DNA of 64,000 nucleotides, taken from positions 181,556 through 245,555 of the forward strand of contig JADHYV010000034.1 in NCBI GenBank assembly GCA_027604705.1. Reading direction: 5' to 3'. The stretch comes from Allomyces arbusculus. Lineage: Eukaryota > Blastocladiomycota > Blastocladiomycetes > Blastocladiales > Blastocladiaceae. A program made the translations under genes and the position numbers. Positions 11,128-20,851 of this stretch are shown here, in pieces; position 1 is the first letter of the stretch, and each line of letters opens with the position of its first letter. The notes under the pieces are model-generated. The model searched no databases, was not told where the DNA came from, and saw nothing but the letters and a program-made list of their open reading frames with translations.

Positions 11128-12591
11128 ATGGACGTCGAGCACAACGTCGCTGCAGTGAGCAACTTGCTGCAGGAAAATCCATCGATGCTCATCAACACGA
11201 AGCGCCGCCGCCGTCGCAAACACGCCAACGCACGCCAGCAACCCACCAAGGATGGCCTGTTGGGAGCACCGCGACCTTGCCAGTCACGGCCACCCGCTGT
11301 CCGGCAGTCACCGCTCGAGCGGCTACCGACTGAGCTTCAGTCCATGATTGTCGCTTATTTGCACAATCCGGCCGCTGACGACCGTGGCTCGACGCTTTTT
11401 CGTCTCGCGCGGGCGTCCCCACGTGTTGCTGTTGCGGCCATATCGCCTTGGATACCAAAGCTGCACCGATTTGCTACGCTCGTCCGCTTTGAAGCGACCA
11501 ACGACGGTCATAGCACGCACGCTGTGCTTGCGCACCCTCTCCACCTCGAATTGGCGACGGAACGAGGCGTCCGCCCTCTCGACCTCGAACCAACTGTTGG
11601 AATTGGCCAAGAGGCGGCATTTGATGAAGCGTTTGTACCGTTTTTCGTGATCCCTTATCCACTTGCCACCTCGCCGACGTCGCTCCTACCGCGCATCTAC
11701 GTGGCCATCGTTGCTCCCAAGCAGCTGCCGACAAACCCGAATCACTTTGCTGTGCACAATCGCTACTTGGTGCCGTTTGCACCTGACGCTCTTGGCCAGC
11801 GGTTCGTTGCCTTGGGAACGCTGCCGCCGCCCTTGACCCTGCTCGTTCCGCACCAGCTCTCGTCGCTCCATGTACACTTGACCGTGGACGCGCACGACAA
11901 GGCGCGCCGATGGGCGGCCTTTTTTGCCGCTGTTCCCGCCGAGCAGTTGCGTCACTGTTCGCTAAACGTGCCGCGATTGACGGCGGTTGAAACGGCGTAC
12001 CTCGTTCCATTTTTGCAGCGCATGCCTCAACTGCGGCGCCTCGCACTGGCCATTGGCAACCATGGATACGACATGGCCAAACGTGAACTGCTTGGTGCTG
12101 TCCCCTGGGGTTTGCGGATCTTGGTGTTGCGATTGGCCTCGGTGGGACGGGTCACGCTCAATGCCCTCGCCGCGAAACAGTTTTGGGAACTACACGTCCT
12201 GTCGGTCGACTTGGTCGTGATGCGTCATCTCAGTGTTTTACGCCAGCTTGCGCGAAGGGTCCAGAACTTACACTTGGTTGCCCATGACATGCCTTGTGCC
12301 GACCTCGCCTTTTTAGTCAAGGCCATCCGGATCCAAGCGCGCTCTCTCCGGCGATTGCACATTGTTGCAAAGCAACCCGAAGATGCACCGCTGCCTGTTC
12401 TCCCGCCGCCTTCTTCTGCCCCACTCACACCGCGTGACAAGGCCCGTCTTCACCCACTTTTGCGTGCTGTTTGTGATGGTGCGGGACGACGACGCTCGAT
12501 CAAAGGAGAGAGCTTTGTGCTTCAGCCGTGTGGGAAGGTGGTGGAGGCCGTGTTTGTGGTTTGGCCAATCAAGCACCGTCGATTTTGGTGA
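11128..12591 (+). CDS. F-box-like protein, leucine-rich C-terminus
   Basis: Single open frame; from ATG 11128 it gives 487 aa, while ATGs at 11029 and 10984 would extend it by 33 or 48 residues. After a basic segment (KRRRRRKHANARQQ) comes LERLPTELQSMIVAYL, which fits the first helices of an F-box. The rest is Leu-rich with irregular repeats (LRRLALAIG, LRILVLRLASVGRV, LHVLSVDLVV), the pattern expected for a degenerate leucine-rich substrate-recognition domain. If correct, it would be an SCF ubiquitin ligase adaptor. The F-box match is by pattern only and the substrate is unknown. Confidence 0.55.
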   Translation: MDVEHNVAAVSNLLQENPSMLINTKRRRRRKHANARQQPTKDGLLGAPRPCQSRPPAVRQSPLERLPTELQSMIVAYLHNPAADDRGSTLFRLARASPRVAVAAISPWIPKLHRFATLVRFEATNDGHSTHAVLAHPLHLELATERGVRPLDLEPTVGIGQEAAFDEAFVPFFVIPYPLATSPTSLLPRIYVAIVAPKQLPTNPNHFAVHNRYLVPFAPDALGQRFVALGTLPPPLTLLVPHQLSSLHVHLTVDAHDKARRWAAFFAAVPAEQLRHCSLNVPRLTAVETAYLVPFLQRMPQLRRLALAIGNHGYDMAKRELLGAVPWGLRILVLRLASVGRVTLNALAAKQFWELHVLSVDLVVMRHLSVLRQLARRVQNLHLVAHDMPCADLAFLVKAIRIQARSLRRLHIVAKQPEDAPLPVLPPPSSAPLTPRDKARLHPLLRAVCDGAGRRRSIKGESFVLQPCGKVVEAVFVVWPIKHRRFW

Positions 12592-14201
12592 CCAACGCAA
12601 AGTGAATCCCCATTTTTGTCATTATTGTTGTGAGCAAGTTGAGGCATGATCGCATCCATTTTCGCCAACTCGAACGTACGTGGGCGAGCAGGTTGCACCA
12701 CGCTCACTCCTGCACTCACTCCAAATCCACAGCGACCAAGGTGGGGTCGCGGTTGCGCCCACCATGACCGCATTGAAGCCTCCCCTGTCGGTCGACGTGA
12801 GCAATGTGGTATTACATTCTGGTCGTGGCAGTGCGACTCGGTCGTTCTGGTGGCACGCGCGCTAAACACACGCGACCAAGCTCGCCTTGTCACAGGGCCA
12901 CCGTCGGATGGCGCCCTGACGGCTCGCTTGGCTATCGATTGCGGGTTTCGAATTTGGCCAGCGACGGCTCGCGCCTGACCACGCTCGGTGCCGGCGACGG
13001 CTGATTGTTGACTCATGGCCGCTGAGCTGAGGGCATCGGTTCAAAGCTGGTCGCATTTACGTCTGCGGTTAACTTGCCAGGCGACACACCCTTTTGTCAC
13101 CTTTTCACACCGCCTGCCGCGCTCCTACCCAGTTGGTTTATTCCAAGACACGGGATGCTGTTTGCGCGACGTCACGCGCGTCGGCCTTCCCCTTGTGCCG
13201 CCACCCTTTTCCACCCTCTCATCCCGACTGGCCGCAACGGCATCAACCAGCCCCTTCCTCCGCGTGGGCCGATCACGGCCGCCAGGCCGGCGGCATTGCT
13301 GGCGTTGGCGCACGCCTTGTTTTGCTCGTCGCCGGGTCCGGCGCGGTGGGACTCTGTCCGCGCGCGCGCAGCACCTGTGTCGCGCACATGCTGGAGCCTG
13401 CCTTGCCCCACTGGAAGAGAAGCGCCAGCTGAAGCGTTCCGTCCCTCAGGTCCATACTGTTTTCCTCTTTGTTGCCCACCAGTTGGTCTGCGCGTTTGTT
13501 GCCTTTATCATCGGAGTTGAAGTCGAATATATGGCGCGCCCTGCCCCACCGGAAGAGAACCGCCCGCCGACGGCTCACGGTAACAAATATGAACTGACAA
13601 GATGAAGAATAAAAGAACCAGGCGACGCGAACCGACAACGTGAGATGCATGCATTCGACGACTGGCACACAACCCACACCCGCTCAAACTTCACTGTTCT
13701 TTGTCCAGAGCGCTTGCTCTTCACAACGTGGCACACTGCCCTGCTAACCGGTGGTCCCGAGTTGAACCGAACCAGTTGCCGAACCCGCTCAAAGCGGAGT
13801 TTGATCTCGACGCCCTGTGCAGGGTGAGCAAGGCACCTCCCGGTGATTAACCGCCGCGGCCATGCACTCTAGCTCGGAATTCCGCAAATTTTCGAACAGA
13901 GTGTAGTCTTCTTAGATCACCTGCGTGGCGCCACACCAACTGTCCCCCTTGTCTCCCCACCTTACGCCTGCACCCTGCATGGCGACTCTCGCGTCCCTTC
14001 CAACGTCGTCGAGTCGCGTGCCTCGCCAAACGTCAACTCGGCCGGCCAGGTGCCGATGCGGGGGAGCCGTGCCAGGGACCTGAAAGGGACAACACCAAGA
14101 CGGACCAGGACGGTTGCAGTCATCCACGCTCCCCGCTATCGTCGCATTCGTGCTACTTGCTCGCCCAACACCAACTCAAGCCAATACTTTCCGTTCCCGC
14201 C
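12592..14201. other. 1.6 kb gene-poor region
   Basis: No gene is supported with confidence. A frame at 13015-13605 (196 codons) ends with a hydrophobic segment, VFLFVAHQLVCAFVAFIIGV, and another frame starts MLFARRHARRPS like a mitochondrial presequence, but no splice model joins them convincingly. Two similar segments of about 30 bases (near 13398 and 13538, sharing CTGCCCCAC-GGAAGAGAA) suggest local duplication. Repeat copy B occupies about 13605-13965. The end is the leader of the B12D-family gene. Confidence 0.4.
13605..13965. repeat. Dispersed non-coding repeat, copy B
   Basis: Second copy of the element at 7300-7690, in the same orientation. It keeps the same ordered blocks, from GGCGACGCGAAC to TCACCTGCGTGGCGCC, with many substitutions and a roughly 45-base deletion relative to copy A. 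Both copies sit in long intergenic regions. Confidence 0.6.
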
Positions 14202-14474
14202 ATGAGCCTCGTCACGTACTTCCGCGCGACGGCGCGCAAGACGCCCGAAGTCCTCCCGCTCGTTGGGTTTGTCTCGATTGTGTGCTCGTGTATGTGCTCG
14301 CGCCTGCCGTCCCTGCTCGCGTATCCGTGATTGACGCGCCTCGTTTCAACGACAGTCGGCGTCTACTCGGTCGCCAAGAAGGTGCTCTCGGACCGCGACC
14401 TGCGCATCCGCCAGGACCAGGGCCAAGTCGAGTGGCAGGACCGGCTCGCGTACCTGATGGGCAAGCAGCAGTAA
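14202..14474 (+). CDS. B12D/NDUFA4-family small mitochondrial membrane protein
   Basis: Model join(14202..14289,14356..14474), 68 aa; the donor GTATGT and acceptor CAG restore the frame. The protein reads MSLVTYFRATARKTPEVLPL, then a hydrophobic segment LVGFVSIVCSFGVYSVA, then a charged tail with SDRDLRIRQDQGQVEWQDRL. This matches the B12D/MLRQ pattern: short N-terminus, Pro-Glu-x-x-Pro-Leu before one transmembrane helix, then a (N/S)-x-D motif and a W in the intermembrane tail. In animals and fungi the family is an inner-membrane protein of cytochrome c oxidase or complex I. Function here is inferred from that pattern only. It converges on the OTU gene. Confidence 0.7.
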
Positions 14475-14851
14475 GCCGCGCGCCAACGTTCCTCGCTCAG
14501 CCGCGACCAACGGCTTCAGCTCGCTTGTGCGCGGCGTGCCGTGCGCGCCGACGCGTTGCGCGTCGGCGTCGTCATGAAAATCACGAAAACGGAAAACAAC
14601 AACGATCACGACCGCTCCGAATGCCCAAAAATCTGAAAAGCACGACCCGAAACCCAGAAAAAAACACGGCGATCCCGCGCCGACGTTTGCGTTTTGCTGC
14701 AACTTCCCGCCCAAAGAATCCGAATGAACGGATCTCATCAACGAAGAAATATTTGTGCCGCTGCCGCGACCGTTTGTCGCGCCAGTGTGTCGTATCTGTA
14801 GAAATGGAATGAAATCACGTCTTTATTTTCCCAAAAATCGATGGAATCGTG
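14475..14851. other. Convergent 3' region
   Basis: Separates the B12D-like (+) and OTU (-) stop codons. It is A-rich in its second half. The main feature is a perfect 10-bp GC hairpin at 14546-14568. No gene is seen. Confidence 0.5.
14546..14568. repeat. Perfect GC hairpin, 10-bp stem, 3-base loop
   Basis: CGCCGACGCG, loop TTG, then CGCGTCGGCG. It lies 72 bases after the B12D-like stop codon, in the shared 3' region of two convergent genes, so it could structure the 3' UTR of either transcript. Confidence 0.75.
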
Positions 14852-15913
14852 TTACTTGGTTAGCGGGACCAAGCTGTTGTAGTGCTCACCGAGCCCGTAC
14901 TGGTGTTGGTGGTAGCTGACGCGCAGCGCCTGGTCGATGGGCCCAAACTCGGCGCCGAGGACGAGCGGGTTGGGCGACGACGACTGGTAGACGGCGATCG
15001 GACGGCGCAGAGCCTCGGCGAGAGCACGCAGCTCGATTTGGCCGCCCCATTCGGCGGTCGATTCGATTTTCGCGCAGTACGCGCGGAACCCGTCTGGAGA
15101 AGAGGGTGGAGAGTGAGCGGCAAGACCGTCACAGTGCATTTCAAGAACGTCCAGCTGCCATACCGTCGGTCAACATCTCGCCCGTGGTCTCGTCGACGAG
15201 GAACGGCCGGAAATCGTCCGGATGCGTGCGCAGGTGCTGTGCGGCCAGTTGGCGGAGGGACGTGTAGGTCGACGCGTCGCCTAGCTGGTGCGCAATCGAC
15301 GCGTAGAGGCAGTGGCCGTCGGGTGCGATCGAGTGCACTCGCAGCTTGTGCCGCTGCAGCAAGGCCTGGAGCTGTTCGCGCTCGATTTGCTCGTGGTTAA
15401 CCGAGTTGGCGGCCTCGGCGGCCGCGTCACGTTGGAGCTGCTCGAGCGCGGCTTCTTTCCGTTGCTGTAGTGTTGCGTGGAGTGATGATGATCAGCTAGG
15501 ATCAGGAAGTGTAGGGCTGGGCGGTGCGCATGGATTGTCGGTACCTTGCGCAGCTGCTGCCGGTTCGGCTTCTTGCCCTTGGGTTGCTCGACCGATACTG
15601 GTGTGGGCGCCGCTGTTGGCTCCGCTCCTGCTCCTGCCACTGCTGTTGCTGCTCCGGCAGAGACGGTGAGACCGTCCATCGCATCGGCCAGCGTCGTCGT
15701 GGCCGGATCGCAGCTGTTGCTGCTGCTGCCGGCAGTTTCAAACTCGGCGACTTCCTGCGCGTGCTTGGCCTTGAGGTCGGCCTCGAGCTTGGCCATGTCC
15801 GCAAAAATCTCCTTTTTCCGCTTCTTGTCAGCCTGAGCTTGCTTGCGCATGCCGGTGAGCGTGGCCTGCAGCGCCTTGGCCTCGCGGCGGTGGCGCGCGA
15901 GCAGGTCGTCCAT
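14852..15913 (-). CDS. OTU2: OTU-domain deubiquitinase (OTU2/OTUD6-like)
   Basis: Model complement(join(14852..15093,15164..15464,15545..15913)), 303 aa. The N-terminal coiled coil begins MDDLLARHRREAKALQATL and continues with DKKRKKEIF, as in OTUD6B/Otu2, whose N-terminus associates with translation machinery. The OTU cysteine-protease core has PDGHCLY: Asp172 and nucleophile Cys175. The catalytic His lies in GEHYNS (His294). WGGQIELRAL is the conserved mid-domain segment. Both introns are 70-80 nt with GTACCG/GTATGG donors and CAG acceptors, and removing them joins LTD to DGFRAYC as in relatives. Predicted to trim ubiquitin on ribosome-associated substrates. Confidence 0.92.
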
Positions 15914-16214
15914 GGTGCCGGTGTCGCAGGTTGCAGCGGGTCGTGTCGTTGTCTGCGAGCTGGCGCGCTAAGAAATATAGAGCTCGACGGCTTTGTCGGC
16001 GAGGGGGAAAAGCACACGAAGGCCAGCGCACCAAAATTGCGGAAATGATCTGGAAAATGAAGGGCAAATGACGTGGCGGCGCACCCATTTCGACCCGCTC
16101 GCGGCTGCTTTTCGTTGGCCGCGCGTCTTGGGTCGCCCTCGGCCGCGCTCTCTCCTCTCTCGTCTCCACGACACCGTCGACAACCAACCCACAACTCCCC
16201 GTCCAAGCATCGTC
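15914..16214. promoter_or_regulatory. Divergent promoter, OTU and C2 genes
   Basis: About 300 bases between two start codons pointing away from each other. No clear TATA element is recognised. The half next to the C2 gene is C-rich leader. Confidence 0.45.
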
Positions 16215-16833
16215 ATGGCCTCCACTGCCGGCCGCGGCAAGCTGCACGTGCTCGTCGAGCGCGCGCGCGAGCTGCGCAACGTCGAGATGATTATGAAGAA
16301 GATGGACGTCTTTGTCCGCGTCAAGTTTGCCAACGCCGACGCCGTCACGCCCGTCGCCAAGGGCATGCACAAGACGCCGACCTGGGCCAACCCGACGCCG
16401 TTCGAGTTTGCCGTGCGCGGCCAAGCGGGCGGTGGCTCGGCCGCGGCCGTGCTCTGGGTCGAGGCGCTCGACAAGAACTACCACAACGACGCGCTGATTG
16501 GCGCCGGCACGCTCAACGTGGCCGCCATGCTCGAGAAGCCCTCGACCAAGGAAGCGCCCGCGTTTTACGAGTGGGTCCAGCTCGCGTCGGCACAGGGAAC
16601 GTCGGCTGGGGAAGTGCTCCTGAAAGTATGGTTTGTGCCCGACGTGCGTATTTACTTGGTTTCTTGTTTTGCGGTACTGGTCCCTGTTGTACGCGTCCGC
16701 TCACCATTGGGTCCTTTCTCCTCGCCGTCCTTGTCTGTAGGCCGCACCCGTCGCGCAGCAACATATCGCTGTCTCGACCTACCAGCCAGGCAGCGTCCTC
16801 CCGAGCCGCCCGCCCATGCACCAAGGCCGCCCG

Positions 16834-16868
<35 letters not shown>

Positions 16869-17619
16869 GCTGTTCCCCGGCGTGCCCAACCCGGCGCAGC
16901 CTATTCTGGCCCCGCAGCCGCCGCTCGCCAACGTCTCGAGCATCCGCCCGACGCCGATGCCCGTGCAACACCCGCCGGCCCTGTTCCCCCCGCCCGTCAT
17001 CGCGCCCAACCTGTCTCCCGTCGTCCCCGCCGCCGCGCACGCCGTCCCCGCACAAGCCCCCGCGGCCGCACCCAAACCCGTAGCGCCCGCGCCCATCCAC
17101 ATGGCTAACCCGATCCCGGCCGTGCGCCCAATGCCCCCCGCGGCCCCTCCCGTCCCGGCGCCTTTTGCGCCAGGGCTCGCGCACGTCGGTCCGGCCCCAC
17201 CCGCACCTATGGCTGTGCCTGTGGTTCCTCCGCGCGGCGCGTCCAAGGCGCCCGTGGCCGCACCCTCGCCGCCCGTCGTCTTCCCGGTCCCGCAAACCCC
17301 GCAAGTCCCGCCGCCGCTGCCGGCGCGCGTGCCCGTGTCGACCACCGGGCCGCAAGTGTTCTCGGCGTTCCCGAATATGCCGGCGCCGCCGACGGTCCCG
17401 GCCAAGACGCCGTCCCCGAACTTGCCGCCGGTCGGTCCCATTATGATCCCGGGCGCGTTCCCGGGCGCGGCAGGCCCGGTGTCGCCCGGTGGTGTGGGGG
17501 TCTACCCGCCGCCGAATGTGTACCCGCCGCCGCAGCCGGCGGGGTACACGCCGATTGGATTCGGTGGGGTGTTCCAGCCACCGCGGCCCGCGGGGGCGCC
17601 GCGCCCGCCGTACCATTGA
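16215..17619 (+). CDS. C2-domain protein with proline/alanine-rich tail
   Basis: Model join(16215..16643,16741..17619), 435 aa; 97-nt intron GTGCGT...TAG in phase 0. Residues 1-143 form a C2 domain: KLHVLVERARELRN for strand 1, MDVFVRVKF, KTPTWANPTPFEF, and LIGAGTLNVAAML for the last strands. Few Asp residues sit in the Ca-binding loops, so binding is probably calcium-independent. After PGSVLPSRPPMHQ there is a run of 11 Gln, and then about 260 residues dominated by Pro, Ala and Val, likely disordered and able to bind SH3/WW/profilin partners. This C2-plus-proline-tail layout is common in fungal proteins of unknown function. Confidence 0.75.
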
Positions 17620-17818
17620 GCGAAGTGAGGGTGAGGGAGGGGGGTTTGGATTGTGTTGGAAGCCGAGTTGGTTCAGTTGTTTGTGCGAATCTGTCTGTTC
17701 ATCCATTCATGTTGTGGGGAAAATGGAAACAATTTTGATTCTCTTCATTCGAAGACGCTCACCGCTCCTGGAGAACAACGATCATCCAGCGTCCAGTAAC
17801 GCATCGCGTCACACCGGA
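17620..17818. other. Convergent 3' region
   Basis: Short spacer between the stop codons of the C2 gene (+) and the V-ATPase assembly gene (-). T-rich stretches on both strands fit poly(A) regions. Confidence 0.5.
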
Positions 17819-18943
17819 TCACTGCATCTTCTTCTGCTTGCGCTTCGACCCTTCCATGCCCGCGGGCGCCGAGACGCTGCCGAGCCACGAGAGCGCGACG
17901 ACCAGGAGCAGCACGAGCGAGACAGTCACAGCGAGCGTCTACGGCCGTGGGAACGAAGCGCGTGAGTTCGTCGTCCGTTCCGTACATGAACTGAACGCCG
18001 CACGCACCATAAACAAACCGGGCGTGAAAACGTGGTACTTGGCAATCAATGGCGCCTTGGCCGTCGAACCCGCAGCCGGCGCGGCCTTGGGCGAAACCGA
18101 CTCCTAGACATCCATCTGTGAGCAACAAACGCAAAATTTGAAAGAAATCATTGGCCGGGGCGTACCTCCTGCAAGCTCGCGGCCGGCACGTGCCCACCGT
18201 ACACCCACAGCGCCGCGGGCGTCTCGAGTTCGCGCTGCACGACCTGTGCGGCCGTGTCCGTCGCGTCCGACCACGCCGGCAGGGGCACCTCGACGGGTTC
18301 GGGCGCGGCGCTCTCGATGCACGCTTCCGCGAGGTACGCACGCACGGCAGCGGCTGGGTCGGCGTGCGCGTGCGCGATTTCAAGTGAGGTCGTGGCGTCG
18401 TCGCGTGCGGTCTGGTGGAGCGGGCGGTGAGTCTGGGACGAGGAAGAGGAAGGAGATGAAAGGAAGAGGGGCACGTACGCGGAGCACAGCGAGGACGGGC
18501 GACGCGGGCTGCTTGAGCAGGTCGACTGCATGCACCTGGCAAATGAGCAGTCAGTACTCGTCCGATGTGCGCTCTAAGTGGCAATAGAAAGGCGGCTACC
18601 TCTTGCTGGAAGACAACGACGCGCGCGCCGGGGGCACAAAGCGCTTCACGGTTCAACCCGAGTTCGGTAAACTTGGCCACTACGTCGGCCTGATCCGCCG
18701 CGACCACGGCCTGGACATGGTGCTTTTCCGACACGGGCGCGCTATCCACCATGTACGGTCAGCTTTTGGTGACTTTTACGGTTGGCAAGAAGACGCGCGT
18801 AGGCACTTTGACCACGCAAGCACCGGCACGTTACGCGCCGCCGACGGCGACGACGAGGCCAGTGCGGGCGCAGCGTGCATGCACAGCGTAACGGCCGCAA
18901 ATAGGAGCAGGGCAGCAGCAGGCCACTTGCGGATCGGGGTCAT
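17819..18943 (-). CDS. V-ATPase assembly factor, VOA1/BIG1/Ac45 (ATP6AP1) type
   Basis: Model complement(join(17819..17938,18008..18103,18166..18432,18479..18535,18600..18741,18807..18943)), 272 aa. All six exons keep frame; the 46-nt intron 18433-18478 is unusually short. The signal peptide is PIRKWPAAALLLFAAVTLCM. VPVLAWSNAPVS follows, matching the start of the Ac45 luminal domain (VP-x-LxWS). The luminal part is weakly conserved. The end is diagnostic: FTPGLFM, then one transmembrane helix (TLAVTVSLVLLLVVALSWLG), a small SVSAPAG turn, and a lysine-rich cytosolic tail (SKRKQKKMQ), as in the VOA1/Ac45 C-terminal domain. Expected in the ER and vacuole, assembling the V0 sector. Some fungal relatives (BIG1) affect cell-wall glucan. 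Confidence 0.75.
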
Positions 18944-19249
18944 GGTTGGAAATTCGACTTGATCAGGCGCGACTGGTGCGACGGGTGCAGTGACGCTGAG
19001 CTGGGCTGCTGCTTGCAACACGGTCCAAGACGACGAGAGCGGTCCTGCGAAAGAATGCAGGGAGTCGAGTTGGTTCAGGTAACGGTGGACACTTTGGAAG
19101 CAATCAGTCGACGACTGCACGGCATGGGTGCGATGTCTGCCAACGAAGAGAACGCGGTCAGGTGCGACAAATCCGTGGTTCGAACCCCTATATTCCAAGT
19201 TGCTGATCTACAACGGCCGCTTAGCATGTCGGTTAAGCAAGGCCAATTT
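18944..19249. other. Intergenic before tRNA-Val
   Basis: Promoter side of the VOA1-like gene. It contains a TGGTTCGAACCCC stretch near 19178 that looks like a tRNA T-arm, but no cloverleaf can be built around it. Otherwise nothing is seen. Confidence 0.4.
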
Positions 19250-19322
19250 GTCATCGTGGTGTAGTGGTTATCACGTGAGTCTCACACACTCAAGGTCCCC
19301 AGTTCGATCCTGGGCGATGACA
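19250..19322 (+). tRNA. tRNA-Val (anticodon CAC)
   Basis: 73-nt cloverleaf without intron. Acceptor GTCATCG pairs with CGATGAC. D arm GTGT-AGTGGTTA-TCAC; anticodon stem TGAGT/ACTCA around loop CTCACAC, giving anticodon CAC; T arm CCCAG-TTCGATC-CTGGG; discriminator A. A TTTT terminator follows two bases later. It closely resembles eukaryotic tRNA-Val in the D arm and anticodon loop. Confidence 0.96.
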
Positions 19323-19472
19323 TTTTCCAGAGTTTTGACTCCAACGACGAACGTGAACGCGTCAAGAAAATTGATCATTTTTGTTTTGGATCAACCGGAA
19401 AACGGTTGAGGTCGAAAGGAGAGCCATCTCCAACCGCTCTGCTGTTGTTTTCTTCTCTACTGTCGTTCATCC

Positions 19473-20813
19473 ATGACCGAAATCGCTCCCAGCAAAACCA
19501 GCGCCCCACCCGTCCTCGTCCTACGCGGTGCCGCACGCGTCTACGCGCCGCGCGATCTCGGCGGCGAGACTGACATCCTCGTTTTCGGCAGCCGCATCCA
19601 CACCGTCCGGTCCCCACCTTACTCGGCCCACGAACTCGCGACCCTCCAAGCGCTTCTCGGCGCCGAAATTATCGACTGTACGGGCTGCATCATCACGCCC
19701 GGGTTCATTGACGTGCACGTGCACATCACCGGCGGCGGAGGCGAGCTCGGCCCGCAATCGCGTGTTCCGCCGCCGACCCTGTCGGGCATCATTCGCGCGG
19801 GCGTCACGACCGTCGTCGGGTGTCTCGGCACCGACACGGTCTCGCGCGATCCAGCGCACTTGGTTGCTGCCGCGAATGCGCTCCGGAATGACGGGATCGC
19901 GTGTTTCGTCTGGACGGGCGGGTACCCGCTGCCCGCGGCTAATTTGACGGGATCGGTCGAACGCGATTTGGCGTTTGTCGATCCGGTCGTGGGGGTCGGC
20001 GAGGTCGCTGTCTCGGACGTGCGCGGCAGTATGCCCGTAACGGGGACCGACTTAGCGCGTGTCGGGACCGCTTGCCGCGTCGGCGGAATGCTCGCTAGTA
20101 AACCCGCCGCGAAAGTGCACGTCCATGTCGGTGCCGGCGCGCAAGGGATGAAGCCGTTGTGGGATGCGGCCGAGATCGTACGCGCGAACCTCCCGCCGCA
20201 GCCACTCAAGGAGCCAGGTGCCGCTGGTCCTCTGGACCCGACCGTGCCCGCGACGTGCCTGTACCCGACCCACGTCTCATCGCGTGGCCAGGAGCTTTTC
20301 ACGGACGCGGTCAAGTGGGCCATGATGGGAGGGTTCATCGACTGTACTGCCGACGACGACGGCACGACAGCGGCCCGGATCGCGGCGGCCAACCGTGCCT
20401 GTCTTGAACATGGCCTGCATCATGAGTGCTTTGATCGAATCACAGTCTCATCCGACGCGTATGGGTCGTTCCCGGTCCTCGATGCGGCGGGGCGCGTTGT
20501 CAGGTACGGTGTGGGGAAGCAGACGACGCTTATGAGCACTATGCGTTCCCTGCTCGCGCTGTTCGGTGAAAGTGAATTTCCCGTCGAACGCGCGCTCGCG
20601 CTCTTGACCCGCAATCCGGCCGCGGCCATGGGGTGGGAGAAGGAGCGCGGCGAGATCCGGCCGGGGTGCATCGCAGACCTGCTCGTGTTCCGTGTGCCGG
20701 GCGGCACCAACCGCGAGCGTTGGATCCGTCCTGAAGCGTTGGATATCGTGATCGCGCAGGGCCGCATCGTGAAGCGTGCGGAGTGGGTGAAGAAAGGCAT
20801 GTTCGAAGAGTAG
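19473..20813 (+). CDS. Isoaspartyl dipeptidase-like amidohydrolase (IadA family)
   Basis: 446 aa, no intron. Member of the metal-dependent amidohydrolase superfamily; the IadA branch cleaves beta-aspartyl dipeptides from damaged proteins. PGFIDVHVHITGGGGE gives the metal-binding HxH (His82, His84) and the Gly-rich loop typical of IadA. GVTTVVGCLGTDTVSR, the TGGYPLPAANLTGSVERDL segment, KVHVHVGAG, YPTHVSSRGQELF and VSSDAYGSFP align with the usual IadA order, including the later His ligands and the catalytic Asp in SSD. The C-terminal GEIRPGCIADLLVF is the superfamily beta-sandwich ending. Its stop codon lies 38 bases from the convergent FCP1-like gene. IadA is mainly bacterial; the intronless structure is compatible with, but does not prove, transfer. 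Confidence 0.88.
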   Translation: MTEIAPSKTSAPPVLVLRGAARVYAPRDLGGETDILVFGSRIHTVRSPPYSAHELATLQALLGAEIIDCTGCIITPGFIDVHVHITGGGGELGPQSRVPPPTLSGIIRAGVTTVVGCLGTDTVSRDPAHLVAAANALRNDGIACFVWTGGYPLPAANLTGSVERDLAFVDPVVGVGEVAVSDVRGSMPVTGTDLARVGTACRVGGMLASKPAAKVHVHVGAGAQGMKPLWDAAEIVRANLPPQPLKEPGAAGPLDPTVPATCLYPTHVSSRGQELFTDAVKWAMMGGFIDCTADDDGTTAARIAAANRACLEHGLHHECFDRITVSSDAYGSFPVLDAAGRVVRYGVGKQTTLMSTMRSLLALFGESEFPVERALALLTRNPAAAMGWEKERGEIRPGCIADLLVFRVPGGTNRERWIRPEALDIVIAQGRIVKRAEWVKKGMFEE

Positions 20814-20851
20814 GTAGATGGTGGTGAAAAATGTATTATGCTGGAATGAAT

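Noticed and set aside
19170-19195. tRNA-like T-arm (TGGTTCGAACCCC)
   Set aside because: Stem does not pair properly and no D or anticodon arm can be placed.
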